From Pectinophora gossypiella (Eukaryota; Arthropoda; Insecta; Lepidoptera; Gelechiidae), in assembly GCF_024362695.1 (NCBI RefSeq), contig NC_065431.1, forward strand, positions 5,090,624 through 5,154,623: a stretch of 64,000 nt of DNA, read 5' to 3'. How positions within the stretch are numbered: position 1 is the first letter of the stretch; every line of letters starts with the position of its first letter. Both the position numbers and the translations under genes were made by a program. Positions 43,601 through 50,054 of this stretch are shown here, in pieces. A model generated the notes under the pieces. That model worked only from the letters and a program-made list of their open reading frames with translations, searched no databases and was not told where the DNA came from.

Positions 43601-46600
43601 AGCGAAACGTTCAGTGCAGCAAAGGCCAATATTAGGTATTTCTATTTTAGGTGTTCAGGGTAGGGCACTTATAGACACAGCTGCCAAACGTTCTATTGTG
43701 GGTTCTAGCCTTTTTGATATACTAAAAAGTAAAAGACAAAAATTTTTAAAATGTAATATGTCTGTTAAATTGGCAGATGGGTCCGTGCAGGCTAGAGATG
43801 TGCTCACTACGACCTTAGGTGTTGTAGTAAAACATAAAACTGTGTCACTTGAGCTTATTATTTTACCAGATGCTACGGGTAATGACACCCTCCTGGGCAT
43901 TGACTTTCTGGTACAGGCAGGTATTGCTCTTGACTTCGCTGCCTCCAAATGGCATTTTTCTGGGGAAAATGTTTTCTACCCTATAGAGTTCGAGTCGCCG
44001 AGTAAACACATGTCGTGTTCTGCTGCCGATATGCTGCGTGACAATGAAGGTATTATGCTGCACTCTACCCAACGAGACAAATTAGCTAGTCTTTTGGCTG
44101 CCAACCAAGACATTTTCAGTCCAGGGGGAGACCCAACAAATTTTGCGGAACATCACATCGATACAGGTAATCATCCGCCTATATCATCACCACCTTATCG
44201 TATTACTCCTGCTAAGAAGGATTTGATGAAACAGGAGCTGGATAAGATGCTGCATGACGGCGTAATTGAAGAGTGTGAATCTGCGTGGTCCTTCCCGGCT
44301 GTGCTCGTTCCGAAAAAGGATGGTACAATACGATTTTGTATTGATTATCGTAAGTTAAATCGTGTAACTAAAACTGACTCTTATCCCATCCCGGTTATTG
44401 ACGAGTTATTGCAATCAACAAAGCAAAATTGTTATATGTCGACAATCGATTTAAAATCAGGGTATTGGCAGGTGAGCGTAGCGCCGCAAGATCGTGACAA
44501 AACAGCGTTCGTCACGCCTTTTGGTACGTATAGATTTACAAGGATGCCTTTCGGACTCAAAAACGCTCCTTCTACGTTCCAACGCCTCATGGATCGTTTC
44601 CGTTCAGGTAATAGTCTCAAAGATGTAACCCTGCTTTGTTATTTAGATGACCTCTGCATCATCTCCGAAAGTTTCGAGAAACACGTAGATGATTTACAGA
44701 AGGTATTCAATCGTCTTCGCGTGTTCAACCTGCGAGCTAATAGGGACAAATGTTCTTTTGCTAGGGAAAATGTGACTTACCTCGGTCACGTGGTTGCTCC
44801 AGATGGTATCAAGCCAGATCCTTCCAAAATTGACGCCATCTTGAAAATGAGGGAGCCCACGAATTTAAAAGGTCTGAAGTCGTTTATCCAAACATGCTCC
44901 TGGTTTCGTAAGTTTATCCCTAATTTTGCCCAAACAGCTCAACCCTTAACTAAACTCACGCGCAAAAATTATCCGTGGGTGTGGGCAGACGAACAACGCG
45001 ACGCATTTAATTTGCTCAAGCAAAAGCTTACTTCCGCTCCAGTGCTCATTCAGGCAGATTATAGTCAACCCTTTGTAATTCGTGCCGACGCGAGTAATTA
45101 TGCTCTTGGTGCCGCTCTACTTCAAGGCGAAGGTCACGAAGAACGTCCTATCGGGTACGTAAGTCGGTTATTGTTGCCTGCGGAGCGTAACTACACTACA
45201 ACGGAGAGGGAAGCTCTTGCTGTAGTGTGGGCTGTAGAAAAATTTCGACCATATATTGACGGACATACTATTATAGTGAAGACAGATCATCAACCGCTTC
45301 GCTGGCTGTTGACTGTCAAATCTCCGAACGGACGCTTAATTCGTTGGGCTCTCAAACTCCAAAGTTTCGATATCAGGTACGAGTATACCCCCGGTAAACT
45401 TAATGTTTTAGCGGACATGTTGAGCCGTCCTTGCGGTGATGAATGCTCCGATGGTGAATATGGAGTGTCATCCATCACTGTGGACTTACCTCGGATTAAC
45501 CCAGCAGTTCTACGCGATGCTCAATTGCAGGATCCTGAAATAGAAAAGATTATTAAAGATATAGAAAATACTGACCTGCTTGCTGCAAACCGTTGGCTCG
45601 AACGTGGCTACATCATGTCTCAAGGTGTATTATATCGCTTAAGTCCTGACTCTGATTCGGAAGATCCACAACTTGTTGTACCGTCGTCTATGGTAAGTGA
45701 GATTCTCACTCAATTTCATGATACTCCTACCGCTGGTCACCAGGGTATTGAAAGGACCTTGTACCGTATTAAGAACCTCTATTACTTCACCGGTATGCGG
45801 AAAAAGGTAACTGACTATCTTAAAAATTGCCCTGAGTGTCAGAAATATAAAATTTCCAACCAGAAACCGGCAGGACTGCTCCAGACTCCTGTTCTTCAAC
45901 AGCGTGGAGAGGTATTGTCTATAGACCTCTTTGGTCCGCTGCCAAAAGGAGATAATGGCGAGACTTGGGTACTTGCGGTCGAAGACACGGCCACTCGTTG
46001 GCTGGAATTATACGCGCTTCAAGATGCTACGGCTGAAACATGTGCCCCAGTGCTGATCAACGAATATTTTTTGAGGTTTGGTTTCCCACGCCGTATCATA
46101 TCCGACAACGGTGTACAATTTGTTGCTGCTGCTATGCAACAATGTATGTTTGTTCTTGGAATTAAACAGAACCTTACTCCATTTTATCATCCACAAGCGA
46201 ACCCAGTGGAACGCAAAAATCGCGATTTAAAAATGCAGCTGTCAATTCTTGTCAAGAACGAACATACATCGTGGCCCAAATACTTGCCTCAAATTAGGTT
46301 TGCGATGAACAGTGCTGTTTGCTCGTCGACTGGCGTTACTCCGGCTTACCTTATGTTCGGTAGAGAGATGAGGACTCCTTTCGAAAATCATACGGACTTA
46401 AGATCCATTCTCGATAAAGAAAATTTCTTACCTCAGTTCACCCCTTTCCTGAGGAACTTTATTGATAAAATGTGCTTGATTAGAGAACGTGTTGAATCCG
46501 CACAAGATAAAGCAAAGGATATTGCTGACAGGAAACGTCGGCCTGGTCCTACTTATAAGGTCGGTGACTTGGTTCTTATTACTACTACGTCTCTTAGTAA

Positions 46601-49600
46601 CGCCTCTAAAGGTATAACCAGAAAGTTAATGCCCAAAAGGGATGGTCCCTATAGAATTACTAAGCAGGTGACTCCTACTACATTCGAGGTTTCAAATGTG
46701 GATAATGATGTTAGCATAGGTAAATATCACACTGCGGATTTGTCTCCCTTCGTTACTAGGCAGGATGAAGTCTCTGTTCCGATACAACCTCGACGTCCAC
46801 GTGGCCGTCCTCCTAAGGATAAGGATGTTGATGGGCAAATTTCGGCCAAGCCACTTACGGGACGTTGTCGTAGCTTGGAGGGGGAGGGTGTAACGCGGGA
46901 TATTACTCGAATAATACCCGAGGCGCCATCTATTGGCCAATCGGGGAACAACGCGGCTCAGCCCGCGCCGCCCGCGCCCCCGCAGAGGGACGCGAGATTG
47001 AGAAAACAGTATGGCGTTTTACCGGCTCGATTTCGCGACTATATTTAATGTTTAATTTTGTTTAAGCTAGATTTACGCGAATTATTAGTACTAAGTGTGT
47101 GACAAACTGGTTGTGACTTAAAAATAAAGTGTTTTCTCAGTGATTGCGACCACTTTTCTTGAACTTTACAAAACACAACAAAATAAATACACCCCACGGC
47201 ACCCCGCCGTATCAGACGGTTGTTTTAGATTTTTTCTTAAAATTGACGTGTATTCCATAAATTTTATACCCGTCCCTTTCTTTTTCAATGGATAAGAAAA
47301 TGATAGGTGTAACTTAAAATAAAATTAGATGGCGTCTTCAGTGGGCACTCAATCAATCAATCAATCCGCACTGGGCCCGCGTGATGGTTTAAGGCCCGAT
47401 CTCCCTATCCATCCATAGGGAAGGCCCGTGCCCCAGCAGTGGGGAGGTTAATGGGCTGATGATGATGATGGCGTCTGCAGGAATCAGCACCAATGGCACA
47501 AAAAAGAATGAGTAAATGAATGAATCACCCGGGCGAATAAAATAGGTATCTCGCTCATTATGCAACCCGTTTGACGCGTGCTGTAAATAATTCTGTCGGG
47601 TTATTATAAATTGTAAATTAATAAATATGTTTCTCAGGTTTTTATACGCCTGACCGGCCATATGGACGACTTTTTGTGGAAGATGTACGGTACATACGAC
47701 CATACTGTGATGTCGCGAAAAAGAAAAATACACATGATATTCGCTCAGATGCTCTCTGTAAGTATCATAAAGCCGTGGTAGCCTAGTTGGTAGAACGCTT
47801 GCCTCTCACTTTCAGATCGCAAGTTCGAATCCAGCACAAACCTTAACCAGTGACTGTCGAATTTGTTTTCGAATGCATGTTTGGATCTGAAATTATCACG
47901 TGCTCAGCGGTGAAGGAAAACATAGTGATGAAACCCGCATTCTCGGAGGTATTTGACCTAACCTGTATTGGGCTGGTTTTCCCTTCCCGGGTTGGAAGGT
48001 CAGACAGGCAGTCGCTTCTGTAAAAATCCGGACCTGTCAAAATCTTCAGGTTACACCGACAAGAGCGTGGCTCTTAACAGGCCTGAGGGTGCCCAGTGGG
48101 CGCGAACTTCGGCTCAAACGTCGTCTGAGAGAATTATATTTGAAAGATGTAATCGACTCTAATGGGTGATAGCGATAAGCGCTGAATAAGGGAAATCGTC
48201 GACCACGTCGGCAGAGTCGGAATCGGGTTTTGAATTGTTGTTGTCGCGAGCTAATTGGCCGCCTCTGTGACTAGAATAATCAGGTCGTCGGGATCGTATA
48301 TTACGTCCTTAGGGCGCCGATTGTTTTCAGCTTAACATCCTGTATTTAGTGAATGAAATTTTGAAAAATGTAAAATTGCTCGTTTGTGTTAGTGAGGTTA
48401 ATTAAAACAAAATATTTTTGAAAGAAAACAAAACCTTTATTCTTCAATATTACTAACTGAATAATTAAGTTTTCTTTCGAAATCAGCATCTTAATCGAAT
48501 CAAAAAGCATAAATCAAGGAGATAAGAAAGTAGTTACGGGTGATTTTGAAAGTAGCTACGTAAAAAGCAACGCTACCTACGTAAAAAGACTACTGCCGTC
48601 CTATCCTGACAATCTCGAACGGGATCTTGTCATTTTATGTGAGATCCGGATTGCATTCTCTAGCTGTATTCCGTCATCAGCAGCCCATTAACGTCCCCAC
48701 TGCTGGGGCACGGACCTTCCCTATGGATGGATAGGGAGATCGGGCCTTAAACCATCACGCAGGCCCAGTGTGGTTATTAACGACTGCTAATGCAGCCGGG
48801 ACCAACGGCTTAACGTGCCGGCCGAAGCACGGAGGAGCTCGAGATGAAAACTTTTTTTTTTTGTGATCACCCATCCTATGACCGGCCTTTGCGAAAGTTG
48901 CTTAACTTCAACAATCGCAGACCGAGCGCGTTTACCGCTGCGCCACCGAGCTCCTGTATTCCATAGCTCACCATAATATTTAATACATTTCAGTACACCT
49001 CCATATCTGGCGTTTGCAACGAGCACGTGGTATCCATGTTTTTCCTCGACACGATTCTGCAGTTTTCCATCTTTCGAGGATTGAACGCCATCGGAGAATT
49101 GCTGGGTGGATTCATCATGGCTACTGGATTTTGGGGTAAGACAGATAGGTAGATTTTTCTTTTTTGACGTGACTTATGACAAGGATAATGGTGCTAATCC
49201 AAAACACATCATCTAAATTTATTTTAAGTTATACCTGTCATTTTCTTATCCGCCGAAAAGGCATTATATGTTATTTTTTACTTTCAAACCAACTGAGAAG
49301 ATTATATATAAGTATTAATGTTATTGTTAGGAAGTCAATTCAATCAAGCGTCATTCAAATGAAACAAAAAATATGACAGTAGACATTACATAAAAATATA
49401 TAGGTACACATACATACATAAACAGCCTATGTACGTCCCACTGCTGGTACACACCATCTAAATTTATTTTAAGTTATACCTGTCATTTTCTTATCCGCCG
49501 AATAGGAAGGGGATGGGTAATCGACAGGCATAAAATTTATGGTTCACACGCTACACTTCAATTTTAGCCAGAAATTTATAAAGCCCTCCCAAGTTTCTTT

Positions 49601-50050
49601 TTTATTTAGCCAATAACCCGACAGAACTAAGTTGACAGCACACGTCAAACCCGGATTCAAACCCGGGATCTCAGGATCGTGAGCCCAACGCTCAGCCACA
49701 AGATAACGGAGGACATGTCTCTAAATGTCAAAATATGGCCTTTGCCCGTTACCCCCTGGTGATAAAGAATTGAAAATAGGATTCGATTTTTAGATTTTAA
49801 TACTTTTTAAATTATTTTTTACTTTTTCTTTTTACCTTTTTTTAGATTGTTTTTACTTCTTTACTTTTTTTTTACAATTTCAGGTAATGCAACGATTCTG
49901 GGCACGGGAGCCAGTATCCTGATAGCAGGTGTGTCGGATGACCAGGGTTATTCTATAAAGTTCATCAACCACATGTGGTACGGCATACCCGTAGCTATCA
50001 TGAATGTTCTCCTTCTCTATGTCTATGTTGGGTTCACTTATTTAATTTAA
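25645..50050 (+). CDS. P-protein (OCA2/hoepel)-like membrane transporter homolog, paralog B, 18 exons
   Basis: Coding exons: 25645-25801, 26535-26679, 27611-27629, 28369-28525, 29337-29560, 30285-30382, 30939-31146, 32584-32661, 33459-33581, 34509-34624, 35698-35833, 36753-36888, 38628-38827, 39659-39773, 40411-40553, 47638-47757, 48994-49135, 49884-50050. All phases fit; the sum is 2484 bases, 827 residues plus TAA. I chose the ATG at 25645 because MEGCKNYSQSSIDL aligns with the start of paralog A (MSYCKNYSQSSIDL); an in-frame TTG lies upstream. About half the residues match A over the membrane part. The same family stretches appear (ILSETRLYSC, RNPYPVLI, RDFGLLLKRMDWQAIVIF, ATILGTGASILIAG), as do the same altered transport-site positions (NN at 428-429; NICGKAYVG). 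Exon 16 encodes two more residues than its counterpart, and exons 5 and 6-7 differ in intron placement. A 5.9-kb retrotransposon sits in the 40554-47637 intron. Function is inferred from homology only. Confidence 0.85.
25929..26255 (+). repeat. SINE-B, near full length
   Basis: Head GGCCTCTGTGGTCCAGTGGT, GGGTTCGAATCCCGG, tail TGAGTCATGTCAGGGGCC and ACACCAGGGTTGATGAGG, ending near CACGATAAGAAGAA. In intron 1 of gene B. Confidence 0.8.
26260..26445. repeat. SINE-E fragments
   Basis: AAGCGACTGCCTGTCTGACC (tail, reversed), then CGGGAATGTGGGTTTCCTCA and GAGCACGTGATAATCATTTA (body, reversed). Both match the full SINE-E copies at 28007, 40045 and 47768. Confidence 0.6.
26695..27080 (-). repeat. LINE 3' tail (26695-26870) joined to SINE-C (26876-27080)
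   Basis: First the reversed LINE tail (TTATTCAGTGAGTAACATAG to CTAGACGTTCTTTAAAAA), then a reversed, 5'-incomplete SINE-C ending CGCTGCGCCACCGAGCTCCT. Confidence 0.7.
27133..27395 (+). repeat. Two MITE-4 copies head to tail
   Basis: TACAGTCATGAGCAATATAA starts at about 27134 and again at about 27245. The first copy is cut at GGTACAG; the second runs to GCTCGTGACCGTAC. Confidence 0.75.
27665..27806. repeat. MITE-6, one arm
   Basis: Same as the right arm of 9872-10236: GATCATGGCACTTGCAACAG to GTAAGAACCCGTTATTATG. It starts 35 bases after the 19-bp exon 3 of gene B. Confidence 0.65.
27838..27945. repeat. Dispersed repeat fragment also present at 63752-64000
   Basis: ACTATAGAAGTTTCACACAA and CACCCCTTAGGGGATGAATT resemble TAGAAGTTTCATATAAACG and CCCCTTAGGGGTTGAATTTC near the right end of the window. 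Confidence 0.5.
28007..28320 (+). repeat. SINE-E copy (tRNA-derived)
   Basis: tRNA-like head GCCGTGGTAGCCCAGTTGGT with B box AGGTTCGAATCCAGC, body CTCAGCGGTGAAGGAAAACG, tail GGGTTGCAAGGTCAGACAGC...GGACCTGTCAA. Copies also at 40045 and 47768. Confidence 0.8.
28536..29205 (-). repeat. SINE-B (28536-28855) and SINE-A (28873-29205), both reversed
   Basis: Two neighbouring full-length SINEs in the same orientation. SINE-B ends GGACCACGGAGGCC and SINE-A ends GACCACGGAGGC. They fill most of intron 4 of gene B. Confidence 0.8.
29578..29907. repeat. MITE-3, complete
   Basis: Starts CCGATTCCTAATTTTATTTT and ends AACTTAAAATAAAATTAGAT near GTGTACAGGAATC. Both arms carry the TCCGCCGAAAAGG block or its complement. 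Confidence 0.75.
30074..30270 (+). repeat. MITE-4 (30074-30217) followed by a MITE-5 end
   Basis: ACAGTCATGAGCAATATAAT to ATGCTCGTGACCG, then ATCTTGAGGGCAGTCTTAGC...TTATTAATACCGCCC. The latter ends about 15 bases before exon 6 of gene B. Confidence 0.7.
30401..30535 (-). repeat. SINE-C tail fragment
   Basis: CATCAGCCCATTAACGTCCC to TTAACGACTGCTAATGCAGC. Confidence 0.65.
31515..32145. repeat. Two MITE-2 copies, the first disrupted by a SINE-B tail
   Basis: The first starts GGTTAGTGACATCGTAACG, is broken at about 31555-31660 by TCTATCGTGTGGGTTGTGAG...GCCCCTGAC (reversed SINE-B tail), and resumes to ACGATGTCACTTACACCCC. The second, more diverged, ends ACGATGACACTTACACCCTG. Confidence 0.65.
32166..32372 (+). 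repeat. SINE-B, 3'-truncated
   Basis: Diverged head GGCTTCTGAGGTCCAATG, GTTCGAATCCCGGTGGGGAC, then the middle block to CGATTGTTACTTCC. Confidence 0.7.
32985..33430. repeat. MITE-D (32985-33340) followed by a SINE-E tail
   Basis: MITE-D runs from GCTTAGGGACGGTACTGAAA to GCAATAAGTCAAGTCAAAA. It is followed by GTCGCTTCTGTAAAAAAGCG...AGGGAGATGATGATTG, which ends about 30 bases before exon 9 of gene B. Confidence 0.7.
33641..33955 (+). repeat. SINE-A copy
   Basis: Head AGCCTCCGTGGTTTAGTGGT to tail CAGTGGGACGTATATAGGC. An internal gap removes part of the ...AGGCTTGAATCACC block. Confidence 0.8.
34255..34338 (+). repeat. MITE-D end
   Basis: GCGGGTGAGAGCCTTCAGCG to AATAAGTCACGTCAAAAAA. The preceding 300 bases hold no recognised gene. 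Confidence 0.65.
34655..34815. repeat. Repeat-F copy
   Basis: CATAAACTCACGCCCGTAAT to CATAACATTAGTCCATCATG. Confidence 0.6.
34944..35645. repeat. Two SINE-B copies in inverted orientation, the second split by MITE-4
   Basis: 34944-35265 is a plus-strand SINE-B. 35268-35645 is a minus-strand SINE-B interrupted at 35467-35613 by a complete MITE-4 (TACAGTCATGAGC...CTCGTGACCGTA). The SINE sequence resumes at AACGCTCAACCGCTGGACCA. Confidence 0.75.
36221..36375 (+). repeat. LINE-like tail
   Basis: TGGGGCAACCACCGTTCTAC and CCGACAAGAGCGCAGCTCTT, then (GA)n. Reversed relatives are at 9030-9135 and 39283-39430. Confidence 0.5.
36384..36699. repeat. MITE-7, about 95-bp inverted arms
   Basis: Left ATAATTTATGAAATTGTGG...TTACTAAATAAAGACAG; right CTGTCTTTATTTAGTAATC...TTTCATAATTTAT. 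A single copy in this window, in the intron before exon 12 of gene B. Confidence 0.7.
37000..37585. repeat. 41-bp satellite, about 14 copies
   Basis: The period is exactly 41 bases (CAGTAACTAGCTGTAAAACT, then AACTAGCTAGTAACTCTAACA). The units are almost identical apart from two with TTAGCTGC. Each unit holds the palindrome ACTAGCTAGT. The array is in the intron after exon 12 of gene B. Confidence 0.95.
37930..38617 (-). repeat. SINE-B with its tail amplified into a 69-bp tandem repeat
   Basis: A reversed SINE-B in which ACCAACCTCATCAACCCTGG...ACATGACTCATGTA (69 bases) is repeated six times plus a partial, from 37950 to about 38385. Normal SINE-B sequence then runs to the head at 38617, ten bases before exon 13 of gene B. 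Confidence 0.9.
38842..39140 (-). repeat. SINE-C, full length
   Basis: TCATCACCAGTTCATTAGCG (tail) to CGCTGCGCCACCGAGCTCCT (head). Confidence 0.75.
39283..39430 (-). mobile_element. LINE fragment, C-terminal reverse transcriptase remnant
   Basis: Read on the minus strand it gives RRTFMKQIKEKVQVVSHQEV and a Trp-containing end like 10893-11114, with (GA)n at its 3' end. Confidence 0.5.
39597..39652. repeat. MITE-2 end
   Basis: TGGTCTGAATCATCCTCAAA to CATTAACACCCTGTA. It ends about 6 bases before the acceptor of exon 14 of gene B. Confidence 0.65.
40045..40400 (+). repeat. SINE-E, full length
   Basis: AGCCGTGGTAGTCTAGTTGG to GAATAACGGGATAATGTTAG, ending about ten bases before exon 15 of gene B. 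Gives the best view of the whole SINE-E. Confidence 0.8.
40572..40985. repeat. LINE-like tails and two MITE-2 ends
   Basis: ATTTAAGAGCCACTCTCTTG and GGATGGCGCCCAGAGTAGTC match 20160-20500. MITE-2 ends then occur at 40812-40875 and 40907-40970 in opposite orientation. Confidence 0.55.
41040..41281. repeat. MITE-3, left part, split by the LTR retrotransposon
   Basis: Starts CCCCGATTCCTGCAGACACA and runs to the insertion point ...TTTTTAGACG. The element continues at 47215 (GACGGTTGTTTTAG...) to about 47345. Confidence 0.85.
41282..41607 (+). repeat. Left LTR
   Basis: 326 bases, TG...CA ends. Holds AAAAATAAAGTG and ACAAAATAAATAC as candidate poly(A) signals. It also carries a copy of the last 160 bases of the gag-pol coding frame. 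Confidence 0.95.
41609..41626 (+). other. Candidate primer-binding site
   Basis: TGGCGCCCTTCCCGTGTG starts one base after the left LTR. The TGGCGCCC start resembles a lysine-tRNA 3' end; the rest does not match what I would expect, so the tRNA is uncertain. Confidence 0.5.
41688..47048 (+). CDS. Gag-Pol polyprotein of the Ty3/gypsy element
   Basis: A single uninterrupted 1786-codon frame, so no gag-pol frameshift. In order: basic N terminus; gag capsid-like region (about 100-280, with AWWQGVK); Pro/Ser/Gln linker; zinc knuckle C-x2-C-x4-H-x4-C at about 366-379; a second Cys-rich patch; tandem TMTDDARV-type repeats (about 531-590); aspartic protease with DTA at about 663; reverse transcriptase with YLDD near 985; RNase H (DASNYALGAAL, TEREALAVVWAVEKF); integrase with an H-H-C-C zinc domain and the D, D, E residues in SIDLFGPL, ISDNGVQF and NPVERKNRDLK; a chromodomain-less C terminus. 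The last 53 residues are encoded inside the right LTR. All catalytic motifs look intact. There is no envelope frame. Confidence 0.95.
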   Translation: MMTSRSPMQTRSSRRRTRTQSPQREPHLDISVAAPPPLSNDAVTPSQHRARPSEDGRRSPNPNQVTMSMDNLSVLLQSIQQSNADMFQRLLHEVRASTPVPAAPGDHSNYYTASASVSVPNGNFSKCKATYSGGPDESLEGFIDAVLSYKDCCHVTDENAVRGFSQLLTHSAAAWWQGVKSTVSSWDDALDNLRSAFGDRRPPHRVYRDLFANEQGTENTDMFVARAQALFARIPPSDISEKAKLDMIYGLLHPRIRMRLKREEFHSFKELLKLARSVEDSIKVAEPSSARAVSGVAPGATRRSPVGATSQHSQRATQPPAQSTQASSSAPTPAPFSLSVPPSQPPPPQNDTNAGAATTKKKRIYCSYCKKPNHSVDKCYKLANKNMSSNNDNNLSSNLNSCLNVDNGIYCYGCGEKNVIRADCTKCNSQFSSVNFESIPCDLESSNFDIHSNVKVVTRYRECMTAVSPPNFDKCMTPAFPCLNDDLFLNFLFDESLSTFDTKINSDCLPNTRGSTEVEISKPSVYLPDIGVSTMTDDARVTTMTDDARVSTMTDDARVFTMNDDARVSTTTHDVGVSTMTNDVAVSMTDVRVTMSDVDVTRSEAVSATAAELFASNSTGLYDASCDLSSTDLDTFQSAKRSVQQRPILGISILGVQGRALIDTAAKRSIVGSSLFDILKSKRQKFLKCNMSVKLADGSVQARDVLTTTLGVVVKHKTVSLELIILPDATGNDTLLGIDFLVQAGIALDFAASKWHFSGENVFYPIEFESPSKHMSCSAADMLRDNEGIMLHSTQRDKLASLLAANQDIFSPGGDPTNFAEHHIDTGNHPPISSPPYRITPAKKDLMKQELDKMLHDGVIEECESAWSFPAVLVPKKDGTIRFCIDYRKLNRVTKTDSYPIPVIDELLQSTKQNCYMSTIDLKSGYWQVSVAPQDRDKTAFVTPFGTYRFTRMPFGLKNAPSTFQRLMDRFRSGNSLKDVTLLCYLDDLCIISESFEKHVDDLQKVFNRLRVFNLRANRDKCSFARENVTYLGHVVAPDGIKPDPSKIDAILKMREPTNLKGLKSFIQTCSWFRKFIPNFAQTAQPLTKLTRKNYPWVWADEQRDAFNLLKQKLTSAPVLIQADYSQPFVIRADASNYALGAALLQGEGHEERPIGYVSRLLLPAERNYTTTEREALAVVWAVEKFRPYIDGHTIIVKTDHQPLRWLLTVKSPNGRLIRWALKLQSFDIRYEYTPGKLNVLADMLSRPCGDECSDGEYGVSSITVDLPRINPAVLRDAQLQDPEIEKIIKDIENTDLLAANRWLERGYIMSQGVLYRLSPDSDSEDPQLVVPSSMVSEILTQFHDTPTAGHQGIERTLYRIKNLYYFTGMRKKVTDYLKNCPECQKYKISNQKPAGLLQTPVLQQRGEVLSIDLFGPLPKGDNGETWVLAVEDTATRWLELYALQDATAETCAPVLINEYFLRFGFPRRIISDNGVQFVAAAMQQCMFVLGIKQNLTPFYHPQANPVERKNRDLKMQLSILVKNEHTSWPKYLPQIRFAMNSAVCSSTGVTPAYLMFGREMRTPFENHTDLRSILDKENFLPQFTPFLRNFIDKMCLIRERVESAQDKAKDIADRKRRPGPTYKVGDLVLITTTSLSNASKGITRKLMPKRDGPYRITKQVTPTTFEVSNVDNDVSIGKYHTADLSPFVTRQDEVSVPIQPRRPRGRPPKDKDVDGQISAKPLTGRCRSLEGEGVTRDITRIIPEAPSIGQSGNNAAQPAPPAPPQRDARLRKQYGVLPARFRDYI
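43279..43450 (+). repeat. Coding 30-bp tandem repeat in gag-pol
   Basis: Four close and a few decayed copies of a unit encoding TMTDDARV(S/T/F), between the zinc knuckle and the protease. Confidence 0.9.
46877..46888 (+). other. Polypurine tract
   Basis: GGAGGGGGAGGG immediately before the right LTR, the expected plus-strand primer. It is also read as coding sequence of the gag-pol frame. Confidence 0.8.
46889..47214 (+). repeat. Right LTR
   Basis: 326 bases, identical by eye to the left LTR. The gag-pol stop codon TAA lies 160 bases inside it. Confidence 0.95.
47215..47480. repeat. MITE-3, right part, with a SINE-C tail inserted
   Basis: Continues the element broken at 41281. A plus-strand SINE-C tail (CGCACTGGGCCCGCGTGATG...GGGCTGATGATGATG, 47365-47470) follows AGATGGCGTCT, and the terminal piece GGCGTCTGCAGGAATC comes after it. 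Confidence 0.7.
47768..48305 (+). repeat. SINE-E (47768-48050) and MITE-D (48055-48305)
   Basis: SINE-E starts 10 bases after the donor of exon 16 (AAGCCGTGGTAGCCTAGTTG). MITE-D, reversed, shows AGGCCTGAGGGTGCCCAGTG and GATAAGCGCTGAATAAGGGA. Confidence 0.7.
48673..48955 (-). repeat. SINE-C, full length
   Basis: CATCAGCAGCCCATTAACG to GCTGCGCCACCGAGCTCCTG, ending about 38 bases before exon 17 of gene B. Confidence 0.75.
49210..49700. repeat. MITE-3 fragments and a SINE-B head relic
   Basis: TTTATTTTAAGTTATACCTG occurs at 49219 and again at 49459. A longer MITE-3 piece runs to ACACGTCAAACCCGG. It is followed by a reversed tRNA-like head (GATTCAAACCCGGGATC...GAGCCCAACGCTCAG). Confidence 0.6.
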
Positions 50051-50054
50051 TTTC

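Larger units (their letters stand above)
41282..47214 (+). mobile_element. Ty3/gypsy-type LTR retrotransposon, complete, 5933 bp
   Basis: Direct LTRs at 41282-41607 and 46889-47214 (326 bases each) begin TGTAAC and end GTATCA and are identical as far as I can read. The 4-base target GACG is present on both sides (41278-41281 and 47215-47218). One long frame codes gag-pol; there is no env frame. A priming site follows the left LTR and a purine tract precedes the right one. Identical LTRs and an intact frame mean a recent, possibly active insertion. It lies in the sense direction in the intron between exons 15 and 16 of gene B, so its AATAAA signals could cut host transcripts short. Confidence 0.95.

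Noticed and set aside
42017..46951. Minus-strand frames of 60-158 codons under the retrotransposon
   Set aside because: They are antisense shadows of the gag-pol frame without motifs or starts of their own.
3902..50050. One fused giant gene covering A and B
   Set aside because: Gene A has its own stop at 24027 and gene B its own first exon homologous to that of A; both are complete full-length family members.
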